Part shown: in pieces, positions 16,501 to 25,049 of the stretch
Layout: every line of letters starts with the position of its first letter
Numbering within the stretch: position 1 is the stretch's first letter
Source of the DNA: Maribellus sp. CM-23
GTDB lineage: Bacteria; Bacteroidota; Bacteroidia; Bacteroidales; Prolixibacteraceae
DNA: 64,000 bases
Assembly: GCF_021354595.1 (NCBI RefSeq)
Contig: NZ_JADWYJ010000001.1
Location: forward strand, 907,446 to 971,445
Direction: 5' to 3'
The notes under the pieces: model-generated
What the model was told of the DNA's origin: nothing
Seen by the model: only the letters and a program-made list of their open reading frames with translations
Database searches by the model: none
Program-made: the position numbers and the translations under genes

Positions 16501-17307
16501 ATCTGTCAGAAAGAAATAACCTTTCCGCGAGTAGTCATTGGTGTAATGCGTAAAATACCCCTCGCTGTTCAGGGTCCATTGGGTTAGACCCGGTGCATAA
16601 AAAAAGAGACAGTCTTCGCCACCGTTTGCACCGCGCCACACTGCACATTGCTCCAAATCATCGTACTCTATTTGTCCCGGGTCTTCCGAAAGCGGCAAAG
16701 CTCCGCTTCCAAATACTTCCACAGCCTCAGGCTGCTCAAAGCCCCACGATTTAAGTTTTGAATAGGGTATTCTGTAGATTCCCTTCACCGTTGTGGCTAT
16801 TTTTAACCATTTCCCCGAACCAAGAACAGAACTGGAACTCCATTCATATTCCTGAACAGTGCTTTTAAGTGCTGGCACTGCAAAACGTTTTAATTCAAAC
16901 GACTTTAAACGCCATATTTTCCCACTCTCCTTTTTTAAGGGAACAATCTGAACCTCGTTTTTAACGGAACTGCCCGATTTCAACAGTTGGCTGTTAATTT
17001 GAATGTCACCGGGAATTGTCTCCAGTGCCTGTTCTGAAAGCTCCCAATCCATCGCTTCGTACACCGGATTATCCAAAACTATTTTATAGGAAGTATTGGT
17101 TTCCGGAAGGTCATAAATCCGGGTGTAAACAGGTAGCTCGCTGGTCGTCTCCGGGAATGTCGTGTTCTCGAAAATTTCGGTGAATCCTGCGCCACTATTG
17201 AGAATGCCAAACGGATTGCTCCAGTCCAGGGTTATTTGTTCATTCTGCGTATCGTCGATAGAGAAACCGAGCCAAACGATGCATAACAGGAGTAAATATT
17301 TTTTCAT
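13570..17307 (-). CDS. porU: Type IX secretion sortase PorU
   Basis: A 1245-residue PorU of the C25 (gingipain) peptidase clan. It cleaves the C-terminal sorting domain of type IX cargo and attaches it to LPS at the cell surface. After a signal peptide come beta-rich N-terminal domains (to about 500), then the C25 catalytic region: EYVIITHPAFKDAANELANF, YVLLVGDGSYDNKG, catalytic His near 760 (NYIGHASERY) and Cys near 794 (TATCEFSRFDGDE). The C-terminus has Ig/FlgD-like beta domains (NYPNPLSDYTYF, TPGVYVYRAI). It is divergent from gldJ and upstream of porV, a conserved arrangement. Confidence 0.96.
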   Translation of the reverse strand: MKKYLLLLCIVWLGFSIDDTQNEQITLDWSNPFGILNSGAGFTEIFENTTFPETTSELPVYTRIYDLPETNTSYKIVLDNPVYEAMDWELSEQALETIPGDIQINSQLLKSGSSVKNEVQIVPLKKESGKIWRLKSFELKRFAVPALKSTVQEYEWSSSSVLGSGKWLKIATTVKGIYRIPYSKLKSWGFEQPEAVEVFGSGALPLSEDPGQIEYDDLEQCAVWRGANGGEDCLFFYAPGLTQWTLNSEGYFTHYTNDYSRKGYFFLTDNAPEQKQVEVLPEEEEPVTHTTTAFSAYGLQESDTYNLLPRGSGKRWFGQKFGSGNTRNFTFNVSDVDENAEASLLVTAAARSYRTSSMITSVNSTDLGAVGFSLVNTDDDNGLYADLRDRRFPFSPAGNEWIVSLNYSASNVSASAWIDHLELNYRQKLKAGASPLFFRDALSVGLGNIVQFTIEGAGASTRLLDVTDINNVKEVPAELSGSTLTAKRPADELREYVVFNTNGTFNEPELVGEVENQNLHALSTPEYVIITHPAFKDAANELANFHRAYSGMSVEVVEADKIYNEFSSGSKDATGIRNFIKMMYDRGNTLKYVLLVGDGSYDNKGIHSESNNFIPTFQSVNSLLPTASFVTDDYFVLLDAGETVFKGAIDLGIGRLPVATAYEAQSVVDKIKRYHEPEALGSWRSVITFIGDDEDSGLHMRQSEELADSVNKNNKALLSDKVYLDAYVQQVTPAGESYPEVNAAIGERVKDGVLILNYIGHASERYLAKERVLDISEINAWSNTARMPIFVTATCEFSRFDGDETSAGEYILLNPNGGGIGLFSTTRVVFANANFKLSKSFYSYIFKNDANGEHYRMGDVMRLAKTNIGDSTNKRNFSLLADPALRLSFPKYRIVTSKINQQDANGEKETIGALQKVTIEGYVADAFGNKLDDFNGNMIPTVFDKQVVMETLGNGGETPMKFKVRENIIYKGESSVKNGAFTFSFVVPKDISYSLGEGKIMYYADNGLEDAHGAFDNFNIGGAGSDITDNQGPEIDLFLDSPDFESGDKTSKNPTLMANLSDDNGINTVGTGIGHDITAVIDGDYSKVYVLNAYYKANTDDHTSGTLAFPLSGLSVGKHTLRLKVWDVANNSSEKEIEFEVTNELEITEITNYPNPLSDYTYFVLKHNQPGATLDVIFDVYDKNGRSVDRFQTTVGSNGNTTNPVRWDIAESRIAATPGVYVYRAIVQNADGIISSKSGKMIIAQ

Positions 17308-17405
17308 AAATACGATTCAATTATAAATCTCAAACGATAACCGTCGTTAAATATTGCAGTTATTTTGCTCTGTAGTAAGAACAAATAACCGCCACGCAAG
17401 GTCAG

Positions 17406-17413
17406 CAAAGATA
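17406..17413 (-). promoter_or_regulatory. Putative -7 element for porU
   Basis: TATCTTTG on the minus strand matches TAnnTTTG. TTTC about 22 bp upstream could be a weak -33 element. It would give porU a leader of roughly 90 nt. It faces away from the gldJ element at 17480-17487. Confidence 0.45.
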
Positions 17414-17479
17414 TCAACATCCTTGAAAAGTTCCTGAAAATATTAAAATGGCTGGACAATAAGAATTGAATAAATCAGT

Positions 17480-17487
17480 TATATTTG
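17480..17487 (+). promoter_or_regulatory. Putative -7 element for gldJ
   Basis: TATATTTG is a perfect match to TAnnTTTG and lies 29 bp upstream of the ATG at 17517. Transcription would begin near 17492, downstream of the TTG at 17466, which excludes that longer start. No strong -33 is visible. Confidence 0.55.
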
Positions 17488-17516
17488 TTGTCAAGTTGAA
17501 TTTTTTAAGTACAAAA

Positions 17517-18971
17517 ATGCGTTTAATGAAACTGAAACCATTATTCATTTTGATGTTTGCCGCACTTGTTTCGGGCTGTGGTTTGTTCGGGAAAGGAGGC
17601 GGTGAATCGTCACGTACTACCGGCTGGAAATACAATGATCCTGAAACTGGCAACATCCCCAATGTATCTGGATACGAACAGGATGCAGGCCCTGGCCTTG
17701 TTTTTGTACAAGGCGGAACTTTCTCCATGGGACGTGTTGAACAAGATGTAATGTACCGGAATGACAACTTCCCGAGAAGGGTTACGGTTGCATCGTTTTA
17801 CATGGATGAAACGGAAGTTTCCAATCAATCATACCGTGAATTTACCCACTGGACTTCGAGAGTGTATCCGGGAGATACTCAAAGATTAAAGTCAATTACT
17901 CCTGACTCTACCGTTTGGAGAAGCGAATTGGCCTATAACGAACCCTATGTAAATAACTACTACCGGCACCCCGCCTACAGCGAATATCCGGTTGTTGGAG
18001 TTACCTGGGAACAGGCTGAAGCTTATTGCGAGTGGCGTACCGACAGGGTGAATGAGCAAATTCTGGTAGAAAAAGGTATTTTAACACACGATGCTGCCCA
18101 AAGCGGACAAAACACTTATACGACTAAAACCTACCTTTCGGGGCTTTATGACGGAACCGCAGGTAAAAAACCGGTTGAAAATGGTGACGGAACAGCACGT
18201 CGGGTAAAATGGGAAGACGGTATTGTGCTTCCAAATTACAGACTGCCCACCGAAGCAGAATGGGAATATGCTGCCTATGGTTTGATTGGCAACACCGACG
18301 GGGAATTGCTTACCGACCGGAAATTGTATCCCTGGAACGGAGCTTATCTGCGCGACGATCACAAAAAAGACAAAGGGAGGATGCGTGCCAACTTTGTTCG
18401 CGGACGAGGCGACATGATGGGTATGGCAGGTGCCTTGAACGATAATGCAGATATTTCGTCTCCTGTTTTCTCTTACGAACCGAATGATTATGGCTTGTAC
18501 TGTATGTCAGGTAACGTAAACGAGTGGGTAGCCGATGTATATCGTTCTCAGTCGATGGAAGATGTGGAAGAATTCAATCCTTTCCGCGGAAACGTAATCA
18601 CTGAATACAGAAGAGATGCCAGCGGTCAATTGATGCGCAATCAATACGGGGAGTTAATTAAAGACACCATTCCGGGCATGGATTACAGAAACTTTAACGA
18701 CGGCGATTTAAATTCGCAGGTAGTTGAAGGTGACAACTGGAATGCAGCGGAGAAAAAAGGAAGCGAAGGAATGTATATTCAGGATAATCGTCCGGGCTAT
18801 TTTACGTCACTTATTACCGACGAGGTTCGGGTTTACAAAGGTGGATCCTGGAGAGACCGTCCTTACTGGCTGGTGCCAGGAACACGTCGTTACCTGGATC
18901 AGAAACACGCAAAGAATGACCTCGGATTCCGCTGTGCAATGACAAGGGTTGGAAGTCCGGAAGGATTCTAA
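17517..18971 (+). CDS. gldJ: Gliding motility / type IX lipoprotein GldJ
   Basis: A 484-residue lipoprotein (lipobox in ALVSGCGLFG) with a formylglycine-generating-enzyme-like (FGE-sulfatase) fold: GPGLVFVQGGTFSMG, YMDETEVSNQSYREF, YPVVGVTWEQAEAYCEWR, RLPTEAEWEYAA, GLYCMSGNVNEWVADVY, VYKGGSWRDRPYW, and DLGFRCAM. GldJ is required for gliding and stabilises the type IX motor component GldK in flavobacteria; it is not expected to be a working FGE enzyme. The start at 17517 (or 17526) is chosen from the promoter and signal peptide. It is divergent from porU and followed by murF after a hairpin terminator. Confidence 0.93.
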   Translation: MRLMKLKPLFILMFAALVSGCGLFGKGGGESSRTTGWKYNDPETGNIPNVSGYEQDAGPGLVFVQGGTFSMGRVEQDVMYRNDNFPRRVTVASFYMDETEVSNQSYREFTHWTSRVYPGDTQRLKSITPDSTVWRSELAYNEPYVNNYYRHPAYSEYPVVGVTWEQAEAYCEWRTDRVNEQILVEKGILTHDAAQSGQNTYTTKTYLSGLYDGTAGKKPVENGDGTARRVKWEDGIVLPNYRLPTEAEWEYAAYGLIGNTDGELLTDRKLYPWNGAYLRDDHKKDKGRMRANFVRGRGDMMGMAGALNDNADISSPVFSYEPNDYGLYCMSGNVNEWVADVYRSQSMEDVEEFNPFRGNVITEYRRDASGQLMRNQYGELIKDTIPGMDYRNFNDGDLNSQVVEGDNWNAAEKKGSEGMYIQDNRPGYFTSLITDEVRVYKGGSWRDRPYWLVPGTRRYLDQKHAKNDLGFRCAMTRVGSPEGF

Positions 18972-18999
18972 TAGAAAAAGAAATTTATTAGATAAAGAG

Positions 19000-19029
19000 A
19001 AAAGCTTCATGTAATGTGGAGCTTTTTTT
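19000..19029 (+). terminator. Intrinsic terminator between gldJ and murF
   Basis: An 11-bp stem with three G-T pairs (19000-19010 with 19016-19026), a 5-nt loop and a run of seven Ts. Its T run abuts an ATG at 19030, which argues for the murF start at 19054 instead. Confidence 0.75.
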
Positions 19030-19053
19030 ATGTCGCTTTATGTATTTTTGAGC

Positions 19054-20352
19054 ATGACCACACTAGAAAAAATATACCAGCATTTTCTGGCAGCGCGTCA
19101 AACCGTTTCAACTGACAGCCGCAAAATCGAACAAGGATGCATTTTCTTTGCCCTCAAGGGAGAGAACTTTAACGGAAACCGTTACGCCAGTGATGCTATA
19201 AAAAGCGGCGCTGCTTATGCAGTTATTGACGAGGAAGAATTTGCTTCCACTGAACGAACAATCCTGGTAAATGATGTTCTCACTACGCTCCAGCAATTGG
19301 CCTTGTTTCACCGAAAAAAATTGGGAATTCCGATCCTTGGCATTACCGGCACCAATGGCAAAACAACCACCAAAGAGCTGATTGCTGCCGTACTTGCCGA
19401 AAAATACAAGGTTTCCTTTACCCAGGGCAACCTCAACAACCACATCGGCGTTCCGCTTACCTTATTAAAAATGGACAACAACACCGAATTTGGCGTTGTG
19501 GAAATGGGCGCTAACCACCCCGGCGAAATTGCGGAGTTGTGTCAAATTGCCGATCCCGATTTTGGGATCATCACCAACGTGGGGAAAGCCCATTTGGAAG
19601 GATTTGGCTCGTTTGAAGGGGTAATCAAAACAAAAGGCGAACTGTACGATTACATGGCGAAAAAAAGCGGCGTTATTTTTTACAACCGCAACAACAACTA
19701 CCTCGAAGAACTCGGAAAAAACATTCCAAACAGAGTTTCGTACGGAACTACTGATGCCGGGTTTAAAGGCGAATTACTGGATTCGCCCCCCTTTGTACAT
19801 TTGAAAGTAAACTTCGCCAAAGGAGTTTTGTACCTCAACACCAAACTGATCGGTAATTTCAATTTTGAAAATGTGCTGGCAGCTGCATGCATCGGGAACT
19901 ATTTTGAAGTGGATCCGCTCAAAATACAAAGCGCCATAAAAAACTACGAGCCACGCAACAACCGTTCGCAACTGATTGTAAAGAATGACCTGCGTATAAT
20001 TATGGATGCCTACAATGCCAACCCAACGAGTATGAAGGCATCGCTCGACAGCTTTGCCGCCAATACCCCCGATTCAGCCTATCTCATTTTGGGAGATATG
20101 CTTGAATTAGGCGAATACTCCTTCGAAGAACACCTTTCCATTTTAAAAACCATCCGTGAGAAAGCTTTTCAGAATGTATTTTTGGTTGGGAAAGAATTTA
20201 CAAGGGCCAACGAAAATTTTGATTTCCGGTGTTTCGAAAAAGTAGAAGATCTTTGCCTGCTTTTGGAAAAAGAGCCCATAAAAAACGGGAACGTTTTAAT
20301 AAAAGGTTCCCGCGGTATTAAGCTTGAGAAAGTGCTTGAATATCTTAATTAG
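19054..20352 (+). CDS. murF: UDP-N-acetylmuramoyl-tripeptide--D-Ala-D-Ala ligase
   Basis: A 432-residue Mur ligase adding D-Ala-D-Ala to the UDP-MurNAc tripeptide, the last cytoplasmic step of peptidoglycan precursor assembly. It has the N-terminal MurF motif STDSRKIEQGCIFFALKGE, the ATP loop GITGTNGKTTTKE, GVVEMGANHPGEIA, the central domain, and the C-terminal MDAYNANPTSMKASLD and LGDMLELGE. The start at 19054 places the ATG beyond the upstream terminator. The 3' end overlaps the convergent trxA by 8 nt. The gldJ-murF neighbourhood is conserved in Bacteroidetes. Confidence 0.95.
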   Translation: MTTLEKIYQHFLAARQTVSTDSRKIEQGCIFFALKGENFNGNRYASDAIKSGAAYAVIDEEEFASTERTILVNDVLTTLQQLALFHRKKLGIPILGITGTNGKTTTKELIAAVLAEKYKVSFTQGNLNNHIGVPLTLLKMDNNTEFGVVEMGANHPGEIAELCQIADPDFGIITNVGKAHLEGFGSFEGVIKTKGELYDYMAKKSGVIFYNRNNNYLEELGKNIPNRVSYGTTDAGFKGELLDSPPFVHLKVNFAKGVLYLNTKLIGNFNFENVLAAACIGNYFEVDPLKIQSAIKNYEPRNNRSQLIVKNDLRIIMDAYNANPTSMKASLDSFAANTPDSAYLILGDMLELGEYSFEEHLSILKTIREKAFQNVFLVGKEFTRANENFDFRCFEKVEDLCLLLEKEPIKNGNVLIKGSRGIKLEKVLEYLN

Positions 20353-20716
20353 CAAGTGGTTTTTCCACTTTCAGCACATCGGCAATCGCCCTTTCGAAAG
20401 TCTGTTTTGGTAAAGCTCCCATTGCCATTTGTGGTTGGCCATCCTGAGGCACAAACAACAACGACGGGATACTTTGAATTCCAAACATTCCGGCCAGTTC
20501 CTGCTGCTCTTCGGTATTTACCTTGTAAATAACAATGCTGTCGCCATACTCGCTTTGCAATTCTTCCAACACCGGGGCAACCATCTTGCATGGGCCACAC
20601 CAATCGGCATAAAAATCAATCAAACAAGGCTTTGACCCCTCGTATTTCCACTCTTTATTTGCTTCGAAATTAAAGACTTTTTCTTTGAAAGTTTCTTTTG
20701 TTAAATGTTCCAACAT
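20345..20716 (-). CDS. trxA: Thioredoxin
   Basis: A 123-residue cytoplasmic thioredoxin, active site WCGPC in FYADWCGPCKMVAPVLE, cis-proline in IQSIPSLLFV. It has an N-terminal extension of about 20 residues relative to E. coli TrxA, as is usual in Bacteroidetes. It is convergent with murF (8-nt overlap) and has its own promoter at about 20768-20797. Confidence 0.94.
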   Translation of the reverse strand: MLEHLTKETFKEKVFNFEANKEWKYEGSKPCLIDFYADWCGPCKMVAPVLEELQSEYGDSIVIYKVNTEEQQELAGMFGIQSIPSLLFVPQDGQPQMAMGALPKQTFERAIADVLKVEKPLAN

Positions 20717-20767
20717 GATATAATTGTTTTTAAAATTTATTAATCTAGATATCTATATGTTTCCATG

Positions 20768-20797
20768 CAAATATAATACCACCATCTCAAATCACAA
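20768..20797 (-). promoter_or_regulatory. Bacteroidetes-type promoter of trxA
   Basis: On the minus strand, a -7 element TATATTTG (20775-20768) is preceded, after a 19-bp spacer, by TTG (20797-20795). This fits the Bacteroidetes TTTG/TAnnTTTG pattern. The start point would be near 20761, giving a leader of about 45 nt. Confidence 0.6.
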
Positions 20798-20977
20798 TAT
20801 ACCGTTTAATTTCAACTATTTTCTTGTAATTTTGTCACGATTTTTTCAGAAATGGCAGGATTGCTGAACATTTCATCCTTTTTGGCAGTTGATTAAGCCG
20901 AATTATTCAGGCGCCGATGCGCCGACACCCATTAAGAACTATGTTTGATAAACATGCTTCTTTGAAAATTGATATTA

Positions 20978-22384
20978 ATGAAGGAATTGAAACACAAAAT
21001 ATTTCAAACGATATCGGAAGTTGCCGACCAAATGCAGGCTGAAACCTATGTTATCGGGGGATTTGTACGCGACATCTATTTAGAGCGCCCATCCAAAGAC
21101 ATAGATATCGTAACCATCGGAAGCGGTATTGAGCTGGCCACACAGGTTTCCAAACAACTGAAACCCACTCCCAAAGTCAATGTATTTAAAAACTTTGGCA
21201 CTGCGATGCTCAAGTTTAAAGACATGGAGATTGAATTTGTCGGTGCCCGAAAAGAGTCTTATCAACGAAATTCGCGAAAGCCAATCGTGGAAGACGGGAC
21301 GCTGGAAGACGACCAAAACCGGCGCGACTTTACCATAAATGCATTGGCACTTAGCCTGAACCAACACAATTTTGGGGAATTGCTGGATCCGTTCAATGGC
21401 CTGAAAGATTTGCAAAACAAGATCATCAAAACTCCGCTCGATCCGGACATCACCTTTTCGGATGATCCGCTTCGTATTATGCGGGCGATTCGCTTTGCTA
21501 CCCAGCTTAATTTTGAGATAGAAAACCAGACATATAAGGCAATTGCCCGAAATAAGGAACGAATCAAAATCGTTTCCGGAGAACGGATTATTGATGAGCT
21601 GAATAAAATAATGATGGCCAACAAACCTTCCAAAGGATTCAAACTACTGGAAGAAACCGGGCTGTTGCGCATTATCTTCCCAGAACTACAAGCCATGAAA
21701 GGAGTTGATGTAGTTAACGGCATTGGGCACAAAGACAACTTTTACCATACCCTGGAAGTATTGGACCGCATCGTCCCAAACACGGATAATCTCTGGTTAC
21801 GCTGGTCTGCCCTGCTGCACGACATTGCCAAACCAGCTACCAAAAAGTTTGTGGAAGGCCAGGGCTGGACATTTTATGCACATAATTTCATCGGGGTAAA
21901 AATGATTCCCAAAATCTTTCGGCGGATGAAACTCCCCTTGAACGAAAAGATGAAATACGTACAGAAAATGGTACAACTTCATATGCGTCCAATTGTGCTT
22001 TCGGAAGAGATTGTAACCGATTCTGCGGTAAGGCGCTTGCTTTTTGAAGCGGGTGATGACATTGATGATTTAATGACCCTTTGCGAAGCCGATATTACTT
22101 CGAAAAACGCAGATAAGGTAAAGCGTTACATGAAGAACTTCCGGTTGGTGCGCGAGAAACTAAAGGAGATTGAAGAAAAAGACGCTGTCCGGAATTTTCA
22201 GCCTCCCGTGGATGGCGACCTTATCATGAAAACCTATAACCTGACTCCCTGCCGGGAAGTGGGTTTGATAAAAGATGCCATAAAAGATGCCATTTTGGAC
22301 GGAGACATTCACAACGACTTTGAAGAAGCTTATGCCTTCATGTTAAAAAAGGCGGAAGAATTGGGGCTAAAAAAGGCAAATTAG
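20978..22384 (+). CDS. cca: CCA tRNA nucleotidyltransferase / poly(A) polymerase family with HD domain
   Basis: A 468-residue class II nucleotidyltransferase. The N-terminal catalytic head has [22 protein letters not shown] (metal-binding DxD), then the neck motifs [28 protein letters not shown] and [10 protein letters not shown]. The C-terminal half contains an HD phosphohydrolase domain ([17 protein letters not shown]). It adds or repairs the tRNA 3' CCA end. A TTG at 20969 is upstream in frame, but the ATG at 20978 is preferred. The end overlaps the convergent EEP-family gene by 4 nt. Confidence 0.92.
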   Translation: MKELKHKIFQTISEVADQMQAETYVIGGFVRDIYLERPSKDIDIVTIGSGIELATQVSKQLKPTPKVNVFKNFGTAMLKFKDMEIEFVGARKESYQRNSRKPIVEDGTLEDDQNRRDFTINALALSLNQHNFGELLDPFNGLKDLQNKIIKTPLDPDITFSDDPLRIMRAIRFATQLNFEIENQTYKAIARNKERIKIVSGERIIDELNKIMMANKPSKGFKLLEETGLLRIIFPELQAMKGVDVVNGIGHKDNFYHTLEVLDRIVPNTDNLWLRWSALLHDIAKPATKKFVEGQGWTFYAHNFIGVKMIPKIFRRMKLPLNEKMKYVQKMVQLHMRPIVLSEEIVTDSAVRRLLFEAGDDIDDLMTLCEADITSKNADKVKRYMKNFRLVREKLKEIEEKDAVRNFQPPVDGDLIMKTYNLTPCREVGLIKDAIKDAILDGDIHNDFEEAYAFMLKKAEELGLKKAN

Positions 22385-23400
22385 TTCAACTCCAAGAGTA
22401 AACGAATGGGCAAGTGATCCCCAAAACCTCCGTTGTATTGAAAACCATTGTAGGTGCGAAATGTTTTTTGTCCTCCGTACCGTTCGTCTGTTTCCAATAG
22501 AAAAGGGAGCGCTACGATTGTTGCATTTTCGGGGATCGTACTTATTCCTTTTTGGGAGTTCAATAAAGTGCCAGAGACGATGATCTGATCAAATACAAAC
22601 CATTGGGACTGAAACTTCAGCGTCCCGGTATTTCTATTCATCCATTCAGCTGACAAGTTATACAAACGGTCATTTACCACTTCGTCTAACAAAGTCTGAG
22701 CTCCGAGAGAGACCAAACTCTCATCATTTGGCTGATCGTTAAAATCACCCATGATTACCATTTTTGCCTGCTGATTTTGCTCCAAAATTTGATTTGCTTT
22801 CTCTCGCAATAACTCAGCTGCCGACTTTCTGCTTTCCTTTGTTTCCATCAAACCACCGTACCGCGAAGGCCAATGATTCATAAAAAAATGAACCGTATCT
22901 GTACCTCCCAGAATTCCGGCAACATGCAATATTTCGCGTGTGCTTCGCGCACTCCCATCTCTATCTATTAATGGGAAATAATTGTACTCTACCGGGTAAA
23001 AATCATTCGGATTATAAAGAAGTGCTACATCAATTCCTCGCGCATCCGGCGATTCTTTGTGAATAATACGATAACCGATTGATTGTAAAGCCGTATTTTC
23101 CAACAGCTGCTCCAACACAAAACGATTTTCAACTTCACACAAACCAATAACAGAAGGGGTATTCCATTCTCCTGCTGCCAGCAAAGCTTTCGATGTGTTT
23201 TGGATTTTCTTTTGAAAACGCTTGTAAGTCCAGTGCCGTTCGCCGGCGGGTGTGAACTCGTCGTCGTTTGTGAGCGAATCATTTTTCCAATCAAACAAAT
23301 TCTCAGCATTGTAAAAAACAACAGCAAACTGCTTCGAATCCTGAGCTGAGGTTCTGGAAATAAGAAATAAAAGAAATATGCAAAAAAGACTAGTCTTCAT
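22381..23400 (-). CDS. Secreted endonuclease/exonuclease/phosphatase family protein
   Basis: A 339-residue exported EEP-superfamily metallo-phosphoesterase. Signal peptide [20 protein letters not shown], then [23 protein letters not shown] (metal-binding Glu), [12 protein letters not shown] (catalytic His), [10 protein letters not shown] (Asp/Asn), and a C-terminal GDHLPIRL with the final His. Substrate could be extracellular DNA or a phosphoester. The ATG at 23400 overlaps the upstream beta-helix lipoprotein by 11 nt, so the pair is translationally linked. Confidence 0.9.
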   Translation of the reverse strand: MKTSLFCIFLLFLISRTSAQDSKQFAVVFYNAENLFDWKNDSLTNDDEFTPAGERHWTYKRFQKKIQNTSKALLAAGEWNTPSVIGLCEVENRFVLEQLLENTALQSIGYRIIHKESPDARGIDVALLYNPNDFYPVEYNYFPLIDRDGSARSTREILHVAGILGGTDTVHFFMNHWPSRYGGLMETKESRKSAAELLREKANQILEQNQQAKMVIMGDFNDQPNDESLVSLGAQTLLDEVVNDRLYNLSAEWMNRNTGTLKFQSQWFVFDQIIVSGTLLNSQKGISTIPENATIVALPFLLETDERYGGQKTFRTYNGFQYNGGFGDHLPIRLLLELN

Positions 23401-24844
23401 CCGACTTGGCATAGCGCTCGTAAGCTCCCAGGTCGGGTCCTCCATCCGCTGTTCGGCTTTTATTTAAAAGATCTAAGGGGAACAGCTTGGAATATTCTGA
23501 ACTGCCAACATCGATTGCTGCAGATAATGTGTCGAGCTGGTAATTCAAACCGCCGTATGGATCCACAAACAACGGATCGTAATTACTACCCTTCCACACA
23601 GAATTGTAATGATCTTTATTGGTTGTATTTAAGGTATCAGGCACCTGCATAATACAATGATCAAAATAATACTCAAAGGCATTTTCACCGTTGTCTCCCA
23701 ACTCCACTTCTTTGTTGATGTTCCCGTAAATAATACTGTTTCCGAAAGTTGCCTTCGAAAGATCCCCATTATAAGAAATTGAGCTGCCATCAGCACCTTC
23801 CACAATCAGCACATTCGACATAACAAGCGACGGCGTTGTGCGTACTTTGTTGCCCAAATTCCCCCAATAATTAGCAATGGTAGTGTGATAGAATTCGTAT
23901 TCTCCCCCAACCAACAAAGCAGCTGCGTAAAAACCACAATTGGTAATTACATCGTTGTAGGCATAAATTTTTGACTTCATGGCAAACAAGCCAGCGTAAG
24001 CCATATTCTCGATCCTTGAGTTGGTAAGCCGTACCGCTGCATATCCATCATGCTCAATGGTACCCACCTGCAAGCCAATGTTCGCATTTTTAATGGTAGA
24101 AAAATTGAAAACATTGTCATGACTGCCGGAGTACAACAAAACACCGTTCCACTGGTCTGGTACGTTTTTGTAAGAATCTTCCAGCCGGTCGGATAAAAAC
24201 TGGATTGGCTGCTCAAAAGTGCCGTCTGCGATAACCGTCCCTCGGACATACAGGCCGGCCCCTTTATGAAAATGAATCCGGGCGCCTGGTTGTATTGTAA
24301 GTGTCGACAAACTGTCAACATGGACGTAATCGTACACTAAATAAGGTTTATCGGCTGTCCACGTAGTCGACGTTTCAATGTTCTCAGCTTTTACCAATAC
24401 AAAATCCTGTCCGTAAGCGATCAGCTTCACATCCTGCAAATTCATATTGGTTGAAAACAGTATCGAATCCTGAACAACCATCGGCAGATTTTGCCCGTTG
24501 GGATCTATTGTCACCTCTACAAATATGAAGATACTGTCACGCCCGGGCACTTCCACATCGTAGACTTCGTCCTCTAACTCACCGTTTATATTCAACCTGA
24601 AATTTGACATAGAGCCCCCCGCCAAACGGATACTGGAGATCAGCACCGGCTCGTTGTATGGATTCCGAACAGTAAAACGTTGGGTGGTAGAACCGATGGT
24701 GGTAAAAATGGTATCGAAAGCAATGGTATCCTTAGAAAACTGAAGCTGCGCATCTGGCGACGACATATATCCCTCATCTTCACACGAAAACAAGGAGAAT
24801 AATAGTGTTCCCACCACAATTATGTAGAATAGATACTTGGCCAA
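23390..24844 (-). CDS. Right-handed beta-helix lipoprotein
   Basis: A 484-residue lipoprotein (lipobox LFSLFSC). Residues about 35-150 form an Ig-like domain of the choice-of-anchor type (FDTIFTTIGSTTQRFTVRNPYNEPV). From about 170 to 400 there is a parallel beta-helix built of polymorphic repeats: TIQPGARIHFHKGAGLYVRG, VFNFSTIKNANIGLQVG, RLTNSRIENMAYAGLFAMKS. It ends DGGPDLGAYERY, a common end of Bacteroidetes beta-helix proteins. Such proteins often bind or cleave polysaccharides, but no catalytic residues were recognised. It precedes an EEP-family gene with an 11-nt overlap. Confidence 0.85.
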   Translation of the reverse strand: MAKYLFYIIVVGTLLFSLFSCEDEGYMSSPDAQLQFSKDTIAFDTIFTTIGSTTQRFTVRNPYNEPVLISSIRLAGGSMSNFRLNINGELEDEVYDVEVPGRDSIFIFVEVTIDPNGQNLPMVVQDSILFSTNMNLQDVKLIAYGQDFVLVKAENIETSTTWTADKPYLVYDYVHVDSLSTLTIQPGARIHFHKGAGLYVRGTVIADGTFEQPIQFLSDRLEDSYKNVPDQWNGVLLYSGSHDNVFNFSTIKNANIGLQVGTIEHDGYAAVRLTNSRIENMAYAGLFAMKSKIYAYNDVITNCGFYAAALLVGGEYEFYHTTIANYWGNLGNKVRTTPSLVMSNVLIVEGADGSSISYNGDLSKATFGNSIIYGNINKEVELGDNGENAFEYYFDHCIMQVPDTLNTTNKDHYNSVWKGSNYDPLFVDPYGGLNYQLDTLSAAIDVGSSEYSKLFPLDLLNKSRTADGGPDLGAYERYAKSDED

Positions 24845-24892
24845 CTTAGTTTTCTTTAGTCTTATAACGGCTTAATGCTACTATATAGTATG

Positions 24893-24900
24893 CAAATATA
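24893..24900 (-). promoter_or_regulatory. Putative -7 element for beta-helix lipoprotein gene
   Basis: TATATTTG on the minus strand, 48 bp upstream of the ATG at 24844, matches TAnnTTTG. The -33 region is weak. The rest of the 203-bp gap to 25048 is AT-rich and ends in a bidirectional hairpin. Confidence 0.45.
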
Positions 24901-25000
24901 AAAAATCAATTTACAAATTTTAACACTTATTGACAATCTGTAAGCATTATTTCATCATTTATTACGATTTAATATTGAGCTATTTAACCCGCTCTCCATG

Positions 25001-25049
25001 AAAATCAGTTTTCCCTCCTTTATTTTGAAGAAGGAAAACCGATTTTTTT
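25001..25049. terminator. Hairpin terminator after namZ-like gene
   Basis: AAAATC-A-GTTTTCC (25001-25014) pairs with GGAAAAC-C-GATTTT (25033-25046), a 13-bp stem with one mismatch and an 18-nt loop. Runs of A upstream and T downstream suit termination on both strands. On the minus strand it lies immediately after the DUF1343 stop. Confidence 0.6.

Noticed and set aside
17466..17516. TTG start extending gldJ by 17 residues
   Set aside because: The -7 element at 17480-17487 would lie inside the coding region.
17517..18971. Formylglycine-generating enzyme for the sulfatase
   Set aside because: The FGE-fold lipoprotein beside porU is GldJ; the position and lipobox fit the gliding/secretion role rather than sulfatase maturation.
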